Positions 16,205-22,891 are shown, numbered from the stretch's first letter. The stretch is DNA of 27,334 nucleotides from a virus (IMGVR_UViG_3300046530_000166:1-27334); one strand, 5' to 3'. Numbers and translations are program-made. Notes: a model not told the origin generated them from the sequence alone.

Positions 16205-17502
16205 TGAGCCACCCCCGCCAGTTCGCCAATCGCCTGCTTCACCGCCGCCCGTAAGGTGCGGATATTCGTCCAGCTGGCGCTCAGGGTGCAATTCAGTAAC
16301 TTCAGGAATTCAGAGGCTGATTTGACGTCGCTCTGATTCTCCCGGTACACGGTGCTGAAGCGCTGGAACATCTCTTCCTGAACGGCTTCATCCTGATAGT
16401 TCTGATTCACCCACTCGCGCAGTTCGCTTGTGTCGCCATAGCTGTTGATGTAACTGACAGCCTTGCGGATCGTCTCCTGTGGAATGACTACAGCCTCTGG
16501 ATTCTCAACAGAGTCAGCTGCCCATGTGTGCGCATACTTCGACTGGCTGAAGGTGAAGGCATCGATATCTCCGAACGCCGCAGCCGCACATGCCCAGGTG
16601 GGCACACCACTCTGAGAGATGATTTCTGCTTTGGTCAGCGGCAATGGGTTTTCAGTCACAGTGTCATCAGTACCGGCTTCAGGCGCATCACCCTTAACCC
16701 CTTTACGGTACTCAGTCAGGATGGCGGTGATTTCAGCCATCAGTTCTTCACGTACCACCAGCGACTTGCAACCGCCTGACATCATCCCTACCTCGGCATC
16801 CACCAGCAGTTCGACAAGGCGGCGTGCTTTGATGGCGCTGAACTGTGGCATGGCTGCGGCTTTGGTCAGTTTCTTCTTGCCGGCGGCTTTGGCCTTCGCC
16901 AGCCCCTGCGTTGCAACAGTACCCGCCTTGGTACCGAATTCACGGGACATCGATACTGCTGTGGTTGCGGCCAGTTCTCCGGCACGAACCATCCCGATCA
17001 GCTCGTCACCGCAATCCAGTAACTGAATATGGTGCTCAACGTCAGCAACTGAGCGTTTAACTTTTTTGGCAATCTCGGCTTCAGTCCAGCCCTGATTGAG
17101 AAGACGCTGGTATGCGGCGGCGCGTTCAAGCGGTAACAGCGCGCGCCCCTGAGAACTGGTGACCATCAGTGCAATGCGATCGCCCTCTGATCCTCTGGCG
17201 TCTTTGCATTCCAGACGGGCAACTTCATGACCCGCTTCACTTGCCATCAACGCGCCGTAATAGCGATGGTGACCATCAATGATTTTCAGACCCTGCTCGG
17301 TGACCTGGACAATCAGTGCCGGGACTTCTTCGCCCTGAATGAACGCATCACGGAATTCTTCAACGTGCTGCTGATCAATCTCACGAACGTTGTAGCCAGG
17401 CTCGACGTAAAACTCTTTCAGCCCTGCGAAATAGGTTTTGCGTGGGACGATATCGGTTTCTGAATCGTCGCGGTTCTTGTGTACTACTGAAAGTGAAGTC
17501 AT
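16201..17502 (-). CDS. ParB-like nuclease-domain protein
   Basis: A 433-residue phage protein. Residues ~25-120 are a ParB N-terminal domain: GYNVREIDQQHVEEFRDAF, VPALIVQ and the key IIDGHHRYYGALMA motif. Residues ~125-175 look like the KorB-type helix-turn-helix (LLPLERAAAYQRLLNQGWTEAEIAKKVKRS in part). The last ~200 residues are unassigned. Such proteins are common in lambdoid replication operons and may bind or nick DNA, not necessarily partition it. The start overlaps the 40-residue membrane ORF (ATGA), and the stop overlaps the methylase start. Confidence 0.85.
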   Translation of the reverse strand: MTSLSVVHKNRDDSETDIVPRKTYFAGLKEFYVEPGYNVREIDQQHVEEFRDAFIQGEEVPALIVQVTEQGLKIIDGHHRYYGALMASEAGHEVARLECKDARGSEGDRIALMVTSSQGRALLPLERAAAYQRLLNQGWTEAEIAKKVKRSVADVEHHIQLLDCGDELIGMVRAGELAATTAVSMSREFGTKAGTVATQGLAKAKAAGKKKLTKAAAMPQFSAIKARRLVELLVDAEVGMMSGGCKSLVVREELMAEITAILTEYRKGVKGDAPEAGTDDTVTENPLPLTKAEIISQSGVPTWACAAAAFGDIDAFTFSQSKYAHTWAADSVENPEAVVIPQETIRKAVSYINSYGDTSELREWVNQNYQDEAVQEEMFQRFSTVYRENQSDVKSASEFLKLLNCTLSASWTNIRTLRAAVKQAIGELAGVAQ

Positions 17503-17621
17503 TTGCTTACCATCTCCATAACCAGAGCCAAAAAGAGCAGAGCAATTAATACGCTTGCGATGCGAATGCTGTGATAAAAAATTTCATGCCGGTTGAGGTG
17601 CGCCCGTAGTCTGCTTTTCAT
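17499..17621 (-). CDS. 40-residue single-helix membrane protein
   Basis: A short frame that exactly fills the gap between two genes: its ATG shares one base with the PerC-like stop (TGATG), and its TGA overlaps the ParB-like ATG (ATGA). The protein begins MKSRLRAHLNRHEIFYHSIR and has one hydrophobic helix (about 21-37, IASVLIALLFLALVMEM). A basic N-terminus and central helix suggest the N-terminus stays in the cytoplasm. The perfect fit in a translationally coupled operon supports it being real. Function unknown. Confidence 0.7.
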   Translation of the reverse strand: MKSRLRAHLNRHEIFYHSIRIASVLIALLFLALVMEMVSK

Positions 17622-18064
17622 CAGTCCCTCCACAGGTCAATGGCCGGAACGGACACAGAATTAACGCTGGAGACATCAGTTAGAATGCCAACGCATCCAT
17701 GGCTTATGCAGTACTCCCGGCGTGTCGCGGCCTTGTCGCGGGCCTCTTCGTTGATGGTTGAATCCATCGCCTGAAGCCATTCACGGGCAGCACGTCGCCA
17801 TAACCCACGCTTCTCCAGTTCAACAGCCTTCGCACGGTGCGTTTCATACTTAGGTCCGAGGCATGCCCGATCGGATTCCAGCGGTAAGCGGTAGAAAAAT
17901 GGATGAGCCTTACGCGCATAGCGGGTCACAACTTCTTGGGTGTAAAGCTCGGTCATCAGCGGCTGGATCAGGCGGCGTGGTATACCTGCACCATTGGCGA
18001 TCTGCGTTGAAGTGCAGCCAGGGTTTTTTCGGACAAACTCGACAGCCAGTTCACGAATATTCAT
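17621..18064 (-). CDS. PerC-family regulator with N-terminal winged helix
   Basis: A 147-residue protein. Residues 1-60 look like a winged helix (MNIRELAVEFVRKNPGCTS, then QIANGAGIPRRLIQPLMTEL). Residues ~75-118 match the PerC domain: RAKAVELEKRGLWRRAAREW, then ARDKAATRREYC. PerC-type proteins from enteric prophages can activate host genes, including virulence genes in some E. coli. The ATG overlaps the initiator stop (ATGA) and the stop touches the next ATG. A frameshifted copy of its tail lies at 15908-16027. Confidence 0.8.
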   Translation of the reverse strand: MNIRELAVEFVRKNPGCTSTQIANGAGIPRRLIQPLMTELYTQEVVTRYARKAHPFFYRLPLESDRACLGPKYETHRAKAVELEKRGLWRRAAREWLQAMDSTINEEARDKAATRREYCISHGCVGILTDVSSVNSVSVPAIDLWRD

Positions 18065-19095
18065 GCTGCGTTACTCCCCGATGTGCGCTGTGCGCAGTCT
18101 TTCCAGATGCTGTTCCAGCGGCTCACTGCGAAGCTGGCATTCATCGAACGAACGTTTGCCCTGCTGGCTTCAGCCTTGACCATTTCTTCCAGCTGGCTTG
18201 GATTTCTAAGAGGTTTTCCGCTGCCAATGAAGCGACGGTAGGCTGCGTCACGATCGGTGTGGTCTTCACGCTTGTTGCCGATGGTTTCGCCGTTCTCCCT
18301 GACCCACTCCCCGTTTACGCACTTTGGTCGGCCTGCTTTTAGCCAGCCGTTAGCGCCGCTGAGATACCCCTGAAACTTCGTTGGCTGGAACATCGTCGTG
18401 GGGCGAAGGTATTCAGCCATCTTCATGTCATTGGCCCACTTGGCATTCAGGTAATCAGTCGTCAGGATCAGCTCGTCAGTGGTAAACCCTTCACCCAGAC
18501 GAGCCCGGATGTTCTCCATCGAAGACTTGCTCACCTGGTATCGCTGTCCGGTAACCCGGTTGAGGTGGGTTAATACCTGCTTAGCCATGTCAGTCAGAAC
18601 CACTTCAGGGTCGGTCTGCGCAGCAGGCTGACAAGAAGTCTTTTTATCTGATGGTTCTTGTTTTGAATTTACTAACGGATCGCCCCCAGATTTCAGAGGG
18701 TCAAAACCGTTTTCACGCTGGGATTTCGACGGGTCAGATTTTGATGCCTCAAATTTTGATGCGTCAGATTCTGAGGTGTCAGATTCTGGCGGGTGAACTT
18801 TAGAGGCAGCAGCACGCAGTTTTGAAACGTTCAGCTGATAAACATTCGATGCGTTCCGGTTGCCCTGGCGGCGCTGACGGCGGCTCAACCATCCATCCTT
18901 CACCAGCTTGCCGATCGCGTTGCGCACGGTGCTTTCGCCAGCTCCAATCTGACGCGCAATAGTTGCCACGCTTGGCCAGCACACGCCTTCGTCATTACAC
19001 CAGTCAGCCAGTCGAGCCATGATCACCACCTCCGACAACTTCATGCCAGACAAAGCGCAGCCGTCCCAAACGAATGCGGATAACTTAACGCTCAT
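18061..19095 (-). CDS. O-like replication initiator, winged helix plus phage C-terminal domain
   Basis: Starts at the ATG at 19095, preceded by GAGGG; a frame from 19143 adds 16 residues but overlaps the previous gene more. Residues ~10-100 form a winged-helix domain (LSEVVIMARLADWCNDEGVC, then IARQIGAGESTVRNAIGKL). Residues ~105-155 are a low-complexity Ser/Asp/Lys linker encoded by 15-bp iterons. Residues ~180-250 match the conserved phage replication C-terminal domain (VLTHLNRVTGQRYQVS, then ARLGEGFTTDELIL, then RPTTMFQPTKFQGYL). It should bind the origin iterons within its own gene and recruit host helicase. I see no helicase or loader gene next to it. Confidence 0.85.
   Translation of the reverse strand: MSVKLSAFVWDGCALSGMKLSEVVIMARLADWCNDEGVCWPSVATIARQIGAGESTVRNAIGKLVKDGWLSRRQRRQGNRNASNVYQLNVSKLRAAASKVHPPESDTSESDASKFEASKSDPSKSQRENGFDPLKSGGDPLVNSKQEPSDKKTSCQPAAQTDPEVVLTDMAKQVLTHLNRVTGQRYQVSKSSMENIRARLGEGFTTDELILTTDYLNAKWANDMKMAEYLRPTTMFQPTKFQGYLSGANGWLKAGRPKCVNGEWVRENGETIGNKREDHTDRDAAYRRFIGSGKPLRNPSQLEEMVKAEASRANVRSMNASFAVSRWNSIWKDCAQRTSGSNAA
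18687..18794. repeat. Iterons: candidate replication origin inside the initiator gene
   Basis: Five head-to-tail 15-bp units at 18720-18794 (GGGATTTCGACGGGT, CAGATTTTGATGCCT, CAAATTTTGATGCGT, CAGATTCTGAGGTGT, CAGATTCTGGCGGGT) plus a sixth at 18687-18701 (CAGATTTCAGAGGGT). The adjoining bases, about 18635-18680, are AT-rich. Iterons in the initiator's linker next to an AT-rich stretch is the arrangement of lambda ori in gene O. Confidence 0.7.
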
Positions 19096-19268
19096 ATAAC
19101 CCTCGTGAATTTCTTGATGAAGAGTTCCAGAGGCTGCATGCACTCATACGGATACCCTTCACGGAGGTAGATGACTTGCTGGTTGATTCGATCCCAGCGG
19201 ATAACAGTGACCAGAACGCCGCGATGGTCCCGGTATTTCCTTTTGAGGTTTTGGCTGTCTTCATCCAC
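19092..19268 (-). CDS. DUF4222 small phage protein
   Basis: A 58-residue protein with the DUF4222 pattern: KYRDHRGVLVTVIRWDR, then VIYLREGYPYECMQPLELF, then KKFTRVI at the C-terminus. I prefer the GTG at 19268, five bases after GGAGG; an ATG at 19280 adds four residues but has no clear ribosome site. It overlaps the preceding gene by eight bases and the initiator start by four (ATGA). Common in enteric lambdoid early operons; function unknown. Confidence 0.8.
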   Translation of the reverse strand: MDEDSQNLKRKYRDHRGVLVTVIRWDRINQQVIYLREGYPYECMQPLELFIKKFTRVI

Positions 19269-19470
19269 GCAGCCCTCCATCTGATGCCAGTTCGTTGACC
19301 TGCTGCCAGACCTTCATGATTTCTACCCGTGACTCTTCTGCCTGGTAGTTGCTGTTCACCGCTTCGCCAGTTAATCTGGACTCATAGCAATACGGCACCG
19401 GTGATTTACCACCCGGCAATGGCTTACAACGCATTTGCGGTATGCCAGCTTTTTTAAGTAAACTGTTCAT
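19261..19470 (-). CDS. Small early-operon protein, unknown
   Basis: A 69-residue protein starting MNSLLKKAGIPQMRCKPLPG, with a central PVPYCYESRLTGEAVN and a polar C-terminus. No domain recognised. It is preceded by the AGCGGAGACA ribosome-site module at 19478-19487, overlaps the DUF4222 gene, and is in line with the replication operon, which supports it being real. Confidence 0.7.
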   Translation of the reverse strand: MNSLLKKAGIPQMRCKPLPGGKSPVPYCYESRLTGEAVNSNYQAEESRVEIMKVWQQVNELASDGGLRG

Positions 19471-19496
19471 GTGCTTGTGTCTCCGCTAAAAGTGAC

Positions 19497-20021
19497 TTAA
19501 GTGCGACGATGCCCGGGAGCTGCAATCTCCTGGGCATCAACTTTTCTACCAACCATCAAATCTGCTGCATCGGCCTGCATACCGTGCAACGCTGCCCAGG
19601 TCAGTACACCCTGCATGGTGTAGCGAATGGACTTCATAACGCTCTGTGTTACTGATTTCAGTTCGTGATACTCAACCACCCCATCCTCTTCAGCATCCAG
19701 CTTGCCCTGTGCCGCTAAACCTCTGGCAGCATCTGCGCGCATCTGCAAAGTAAACAGGTCCACGTTATCCACCAGCTCAGGATTCGGGTTATCAACCACC
19801 AGCATCCCAAACTGAGCAGCAAAGTAGTCAGCCAGGAACGGATGGCCAACCACGTGCTGCATGAACGCCAGCTGGTCCATATCGAAGAACCGGGTGCCGT
19901 TTTTCATGTGCAGGCGGTTGTTAAACTCGCCATATTTCAATCCCATGAATTCAGCAATCTCTCTGTTCGTGCCTTCGTACTGCTTACATGCCTGAATCAC
20001 AATCTGCTGTAATTCCACCAT
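19497..20021 (-). CDS. YmfL-family regulator, CII-like position
   Basis: A 174-residue protein. The N-terminal ~70 residues (MVELQQIVIQACKQYEGTNR, then EIAEFMGLKYGEFNNRLHMK) form a helix-turn-helix like that of YmfL from prophage e14. The rest is helical, with PFLADYFAAQFGMLVVDNP and a C-terminal segment found in the same family. It is the second gene after cro, where CII lies in lambda, so a role in the lysogeny decision or early gene control is likely but not shown. An operator-like site (20028-20040) sits directly before it. Confidence 0.82.
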   Translation of the reverse strand: MVELQQIVIQACKQYEGTNREIAEFMGLKYGEFNNRLHMKNGTRFFDMDQLAFMQHVVGHPFLADYFAAQFGMLVVDNPNPELVDNVDLFTLQMRADAARGLAAQGKLDAEEDGVVEYHELKSVTQSVMKSIRYTMQGVLTWAALHGMQADAADLMVGRKVDAQEIAAPGHRRT

Positions 20022-20027
20022 TTGCCT

Positions 20028-20040
20028 TTACCTTTGGTAG
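20028..20040. promoter_or_regulatory. CI/Cro operator-like site before ymfL-like gene
   Basis: TTACCTTTGGTAG differs from the shared CTACC/GGTAG palindrome of the immunity region only at the first base. It lies between the cro-like and YmfL-like genes, seven bases before the latter's start, so repressor bound here could tune its expression. Confidence 0.5.
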
Positions 20041-20062
20041 TAAAACTTATGCTCCAGCCGCG

Positions 20063-20311
20063 TTAAGCTGCTGTCTGTTCTGGTTTTCCATCATTTGCAT
20101 TTGGATATATGTCGGGGCGAAGCTCATGAGGTGAAACAACCCATTCACCTAATGAACAAAGCTGGATGACGCGATCAGCTGGCACCTGGTCATTGATGAT
20201 CCAGTTGGCTACAGATTGGACGGATTTAAATTCGAAGTGACGTGAAACAGCCGATAGCGAACCAACAGCAAATACGGCTTTCTCCGTGATGTTTTTGTGC
20301 TTGGTAGTCAT
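20063..20311 (-). CDS. Cro-like repressor, YdaS type
   Basis: An 82-residue helix-turn-helix protein starting MTTKHKNITEKAVFAVGSLS. The region AVSRHFEFKSVQSVANWIINDQVPADRVIQLC has the alternating Ser/Ala helix pattern of Cro/YdaS proteins. The start 20311 is chosen for AGGAG six bases upstream; an upstream frame from 20353 would run into the operators. It is divergent from cI and first in the minus early operon, as Cro should be. It probably binds the same operators as CI. Confidence 0.85.
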   Translation of the reverse strand: MTTKHKNITEKAVFAVGSLSAVSRHFEFKSVQSVANWIINDQVPADRVIQLCSLGEWVVSPHELRPDIYPNANDGKPEQTAA

Positions 20312-20346
20312 TTTAATCTCCTGGGAAAGTTCACCAAGAGATGATG

Positions 20347-20427
20347 CTACCAAAAGTAGTATAAATCAACTACTGAAAATAGAAATGACTATGTTTGAGG
20401 TGAGTTGTAATCTTCTACCTATGGTAG
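20347..20427. promoter_or_regulatory. Operator cluster between cro and cI (OR-like)
   Basis: Three related 13-bp palindromes: CTACCAAAAGTAG at 20347-20359, CTACTGAAAATAG at 20370-20382, and CTACCTATGGTAG at 20415-20427, the last extended to CTTCTACCTATGGTAGAAG (20412-20430) and covering the cI start codon. On the minus strand TATACT (20357-20362) between and over the first site is a good -10 for the cro promoter. Repressor here would block cro, and the third site could give cI autocontrol. Confidence 0.75.
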
Positions 20428-21107
20428 AAGACAAATCAAAATATACAGAATTCGCTAACCGACTGAATGCCTTGCTTAAAGATAAGGAAATCACAGTTCG
20501 CGACCTCTCAAATTTAAGCGGTGTCACTTATGAGATGGCGCGGCGGTATACTCTCGGCACAGCAAAGCCTCGGGATGAAAAAATGCTTAAAATCGCCGAG
20601 CGGCTTGGTGTGTCTCCGGCTTTCTTAGATTATGGAATCGGTGATTCTGGCTATGCTGTCCTTGCTAAACCAGTAGTTACGCTCAGGCAACTTGAAGTGT
20701 ATGCATCGGCTGGAAACGGTTTTATAAACCCTGAGTTCCCAGCACTTATCAGCGCAATAGAAATTCCTGAAGACAGAATTTATGAGCTATTTGGAAGATC
20801 GTCCCTTGATGGCGTTAAGCTCATAAACGTGGATGGCGATAGCATGATGCCTACGCTATCACCAAGAGACTTGCTGTTCATTGACACAAAAGTGGATCAC
20901 TTCAATGGTGATGGAATCTACGTTTTCAATTTTGAAGATTCTACTTTTGTTAAGAGATTACAGAAGGTAAAGGGAAGAAAGTTGAGTGTTTTATCTGACA
21001 ACCCAAAATATCCTCCTTTTGAAATAGAACATCATGAGATGAACGATATCTTCATTTTTGGTAAGTTAATTAAGCAATTACCATTCAAGTTTAACGATTA
21101 CGCCTAA
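20421..21107 (+). CDS. CI repressor, S24/LexA-like self-cleaving
   Basis: A 228-residue repressor. Residues ~5-65 are a helix-turn-helix (FANRLNALLKDKEITVRDLS, then GVTYEMARRYTLG). The C-terminal peptidase domain has the cleavage site in YASAGNGF (Ala97-Gly98), catalytic Ser141 in DGDSMMPT and Lys178 in TFVKRL. Activated RecA would trigger self-cleavage, so the prophage should be SOS-inducible. I chose the ATG at 20421; in-frame ATGs at 20385 and 20391 are possible and none has a good ribosome site, as in leaderless lambda cI message. The start codon lies inside an operator. Confidence 0.9.
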   Translation: MVEDKSKYTEFANRLNALLKDKEITVRDLSNLSGVTYEMARRYTLGTAKPRDEKMLKIAERLGVSPAFLDYGIGDSGYAVLAKPVVTLRQLEVYASAGNGFINPEFPALISAIEIPEDRIYELFGRSSLDGVKLINVDGDSMMPTLSPRDLLFIDTKVDHFNGDGIYVFNFEDSTFVKRLQKVKGRKLSVLSDNPKYPPFEIEHHEMNDIFIFGKLIKQLPFKFNDYA

Positions 21108-21125
21108 ATCCCCGTCCCTCAAATG

Positions 21126-21148
21126 AACCGGCATTGCCGGTTTTTTTT
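21126..21148 (+). terminator. Rho-independent terminator after cI
   Basis: Perfect stem AACCGGC / GCCGGTT with a three-base loop, followed by a run of T, 18 bases after the cI stop. Confidence 0.9.
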
Positions 21149-21199
21149 CGCCCATAAATCAACTACAAAGCCTTAACACCTTGGCGTCATCAAAAATAT

Positions 21200-21235
21200 C
21201 TACTTTTTGTAGTTGATTTTATCTACTTAAAGTAG
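21200..21235. promoter_or_regulatory. Second operator pair (OL-like) and early promoter region
   Basis: CTACTTTTTGTAG (21200-21212) and CTACTTAAAGTAG (21223-21235) are 13-bp sites of the same type as those at cI/cro, spaced 23 bases start to start, as are the first two sites there. TTGATT (21213-21218) between them could be a -35 element with a poor -10 near 21236-21241. Position upstream of the plus-strand early genes makes this the counterpart of lambda OL/PL. Confidence 0.72.
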
Positions 21236-21316
21236 CAATATCATTCCAAGCAATACAAATACTGTGTGTAGTGATGATTCGCTCAAATAGGCACAGCAGC
21301 TTTTGAGGATATCAGA

Positions 21317-21589
21317 ATGACAGTAGATAAACGCATCGAGCTGAAAGGTATCTGGACTCCTCTTTACAGCAAATGCCCATGCTGCGGGTTTGATTTAAAT
21401 AAGGCCTCGGATGCCCTTATACAGCAAATAAAATCCGATGAGACAAAGCAAGGTGCCGGTAAGGCTAAATTTCCTGTTAAAGCCTGTTCCAAGGTACTGG
21501 CGATTCCAGACTTCCTGAACAACTGTGTAGCGCGGGTGGTTCTTCCATTCACCAAGACCAAGAAAAACGCCACCAAGAGAAATAAGTAA
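21317..21589 (+). CDS. Zinc-ribbon-like small early protein, possibly truncated
   Basis: A 90-residue frame starting MTVDKRIELKGIWTPLYSKCPCCGFDL, with GAGGATATC upstream and placed directly after the OL-like promoter. CPCCG suggests half a zinc ribbon, but a matching second Cys pair is not seen. From about residue 27 on, the frame is antisense to a convincing membrane protein on the other strand (21395-21712). The likely explanation is a real 5' end whose 3' part has been replaced. Confidence is therefore limited to the first third. Confidence 0.4.
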   Translation: MTVDKRIELKGIWTPLYSKCPCCGFDLNKASDALIQQIKSDETKQGAGKAKFPVKACSKVLAIPDFLNNCVARVVLPFTKTKKNATKRNK

Positions 21590-21712
21590 TGTCGGTTTGG
21601 TTGGGAGGTTAGGAAGTAATCCCGCTCCTGAGGCAAGAAAAATGGCTGTACAAACTGAAATTAGGACCATGTACCAAGCGTCTAACTTCAGTTTATTAAC
21701 TGGGTTTTCCAT
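21395..21712 (-). CDS. Three-helix membrane protein, unknown
   Basis: A 105-residue protein starting MENPVNKLKLDAWYMVLISV. Hydrophobic segments lie at about residues 12-31, 41-55 and 83-100 with a polar GEWKNHPRYT loop between the second and third. I recall similar short proteins with AWYMVLISVCTA and LGEWKNHP from enteric prophages; function unknown. The start is uncertain: GTG at 21754 is also in frame and no strong ribosome site is seen. It faces the plus-strand early transcript, so it would be expressed from its own promoter. Confidence 0.6.
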   Translation of the reverse strand: MENPVNKLKLDAWYMVLISVCTAIFLASGAGLLPNLPTKPTLLISLGGVFLGLGEWKNHPRYTVVQEVWNRQYLGTGFNRKFSLTGTLLCLIGFYLLYKGIRGLI

Positions 21713-21754
21713 AGGTTTCAATTTCTTGGTTGTGTGAGAACTCCAAGATACCAC

Positions 21755-22135
21755 CGCCGCCTGAGGTGGAAAAGTTAGTCAGGCACTGATCTTAATGCTG
21801 TGTGTAGTCTTGGCGGGTATCCGGTTACCTCCTCACCAGGGAATTTATAACCCGGTTTACCCGCACTTTTTTCACATCAGGCAAGGGCATTTGCAAGGCG
21901 GGTCTTTGTTGAACGCTTTGAGACGCTAAGCGAACGCCCTTGCCGATGTGGGATATCCGGTGATAGTCAGGTCGATCCACCTGATGCAGGTTCAACTCCT
22001 GACACCACCTCACTCAGCGGAGACAGGCTGTGGATTAATGCAGTGATCCACCAGCCAATTAAATACACCAAGGCCTTCTGAATTATTGCCAATCTGGCAA
22101 GGGATTCGTGCAGCCTGAATTTGATAGGTACACAC
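21755..22135 (+). ncRNA. Structured leader region of the plus early operon, no gene
   Basis: No convincing protein gene. In order on the plus strand: a hairpin with T-run (21813-21872, listed separately); a long stem with 9-bp perfect arms GGCAAGGGC (21880-21888) and GCCCTTGCC (21936-21944); a cloverleaf-like fold (21945-22011); an AGCGGAGACA ribosome-site-like motif (22016-22025) with no frame behind it; and a hairpin GGCTGTGGAT / ATCCACCAGCC (about 22026-22056). Such a leader could act in antitermination (compare put RNA of phage HK022), be processed, or act as a small RNA. Structures were paired by eye. Confidence 0.45.
21813..21872 (+). terminator. Terminator or attenuator in the early leader
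   Basis: GCGGGTA (21813-21819) pairs with TACCCGC (21858-21864). Inside, CCGG and TTA pair with CCGG and TAA across small bulges. CTTTTTTC follows (21866-21872). It lies ~575 bases after the OL-like promoter and before the plus-strand genes, so an antitermination step is probably needed to express them. Confidence 0.62.
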
Positions 22136-22585
22136 ATGGCAGAAGTAGCAGAATTAACCACGTCAGAGCTGGTTTCCGAAGCTGTTGGTAAAGCAAAAGA
22201 GCTGGATAAATCCTTACCGGATATCTCCTGCCTGCTGCGTGCTCTGGCCGTTCGCCTCGATATTCGTCAGGCACTCGTTAAAGCCTCCCCGGTTTCACAG
22301 GTAGAGCGCTTCCAGCCTGACTACATGATGCAGATGAACCACATGATGGCCTATATGCGGTCATGTCCTAATGGGCAGTATGTGAAGTTTGACTTGCTGG
22401 CAACCTACATCGAGCAGAACGCCCACTTGAAGATGGTCCAGACCACCCTTTCGATTGCGCTCGATCTTCCTGGCGAAAAGTCTTTTGCCAGTGAAGTGAT
22501 CAACCGAGTGCTGAACGGCCCCACTCCGGGCATGGAGGGGTTCCCATGCAGACGCCAACCGATGCCATCACAGTTGGATTCATAA
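22136..22585 (+). CDS. Early phage protein, unknown
   Basis: A 149-residue protein starting MAEVAELTTSELVSEAVGKA, with AGGT upstream; an in-frame TTG at 22121 is less likely. It is mostly helical, and a Met-rich stretch (DYMMQMNHMMAYMR) precedes FDLLATYIEQNAHLKMVQTT. No domain recognised. It is the first gene after the structured leader and overlaps the next gene by 40 bases, consistent with a compact early operon. Confidence 0.7.
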   Translation: MAEVAELTTSELVSEAVGKAKELDKSLPDISCLLRALAVRLDIRQALVKASPVSQVERFQPDYMMQMNHMMAYMRSCPNGQYVKFDLLATYIEQNAHLKMVQTTLSIALDLPGEKSFASEVINRVLNGPTPGMEGFPCRRQPMPSQLDS

Positions 22586-22728
22586 CCTTCAGCTACTGCC
22601 ACCAGCAAGCCGGCTGGTTGTGTGCCGAGTATGGGCTGGTCTCAACCCCCCTCAAAGCCCAGAACCTCGCTGAAAAGCTGAACCAGCATCTTCATGCTCA
22701 GTATGGGAGCCAAATTTATGTCCACTAA
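22546..22728 (+). CDS. Small early phage protein, unknown
   Basis: A 60-residue protein starting MQTPTDAITVGFITFSYCHQ. GGAGGGG five bases before the ATG is a strong ribosome site. The fold is not recognised; the C-terminal half (LKAQNLAEKLNQHLHAQYG) is helical. Overlaps both neighbours, as expected for a translationally coupled operon. Confidence 0.7.
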   Translation: MQTPTDAITVGFITFSYCHQQAGWLCAEYGLVSTPLKAQNLAEKLNQHLHAQYGSQIYVH

Positions 22729-22891
22729 AGCACCGCGTCATGTCAGGCGTCTTCAAATGGGATGCTGCGTACCTGTGAAGCTACATAATCGCGGGTATAT
22801 GCACCTCATCAAATTCAATATGGGTGACTATTACGGCAGTGTCAGCCGTAAAGCTTTCGCATCTATATCGCAGGGAGAAGACCATGTCTGA
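22718..22891 (+). CDS. Small early phage protein, unknown
   Basis: A 57-residue basic protein starting MSTKAPRHVRRLQMGCCVPV. The ATG at 22718 follows GGGAG and overlaps the end of the preceding frame; an ATG at 22694 would add eight residues. VKLHNRGYMHLIKFNMGDYY suggests beta strands. Function unknown. It overlaps the methyltransferase start by eight bases. Confidence 0.62.
   Translation: MSTKAPRHVRRLQMGCCVPVKLHNRGYMHLIKFNMGDYYGSVSRKAFASISQGEDHV

Noticed and set aside
18687-18794. CRISPR array
   Set aside because: Units are 15 bp, contiguous and coding, without spacers; iterons fit better. No CRISPR array was seen anywhere in the window.
21945-22011. A genuine phage tRNA gene
   Set aside because: D loop far too short, no variable loop, bulged T-stem, 8-base anticodon loop; kept only as a tRNA-like fold.
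21825-22161. Overlapping 62-64 codon frames in the leader region
   Set aside because: No ribosome sites, and the DNA is dominated by inverted repeats that explain the open frames poorly but structure well.
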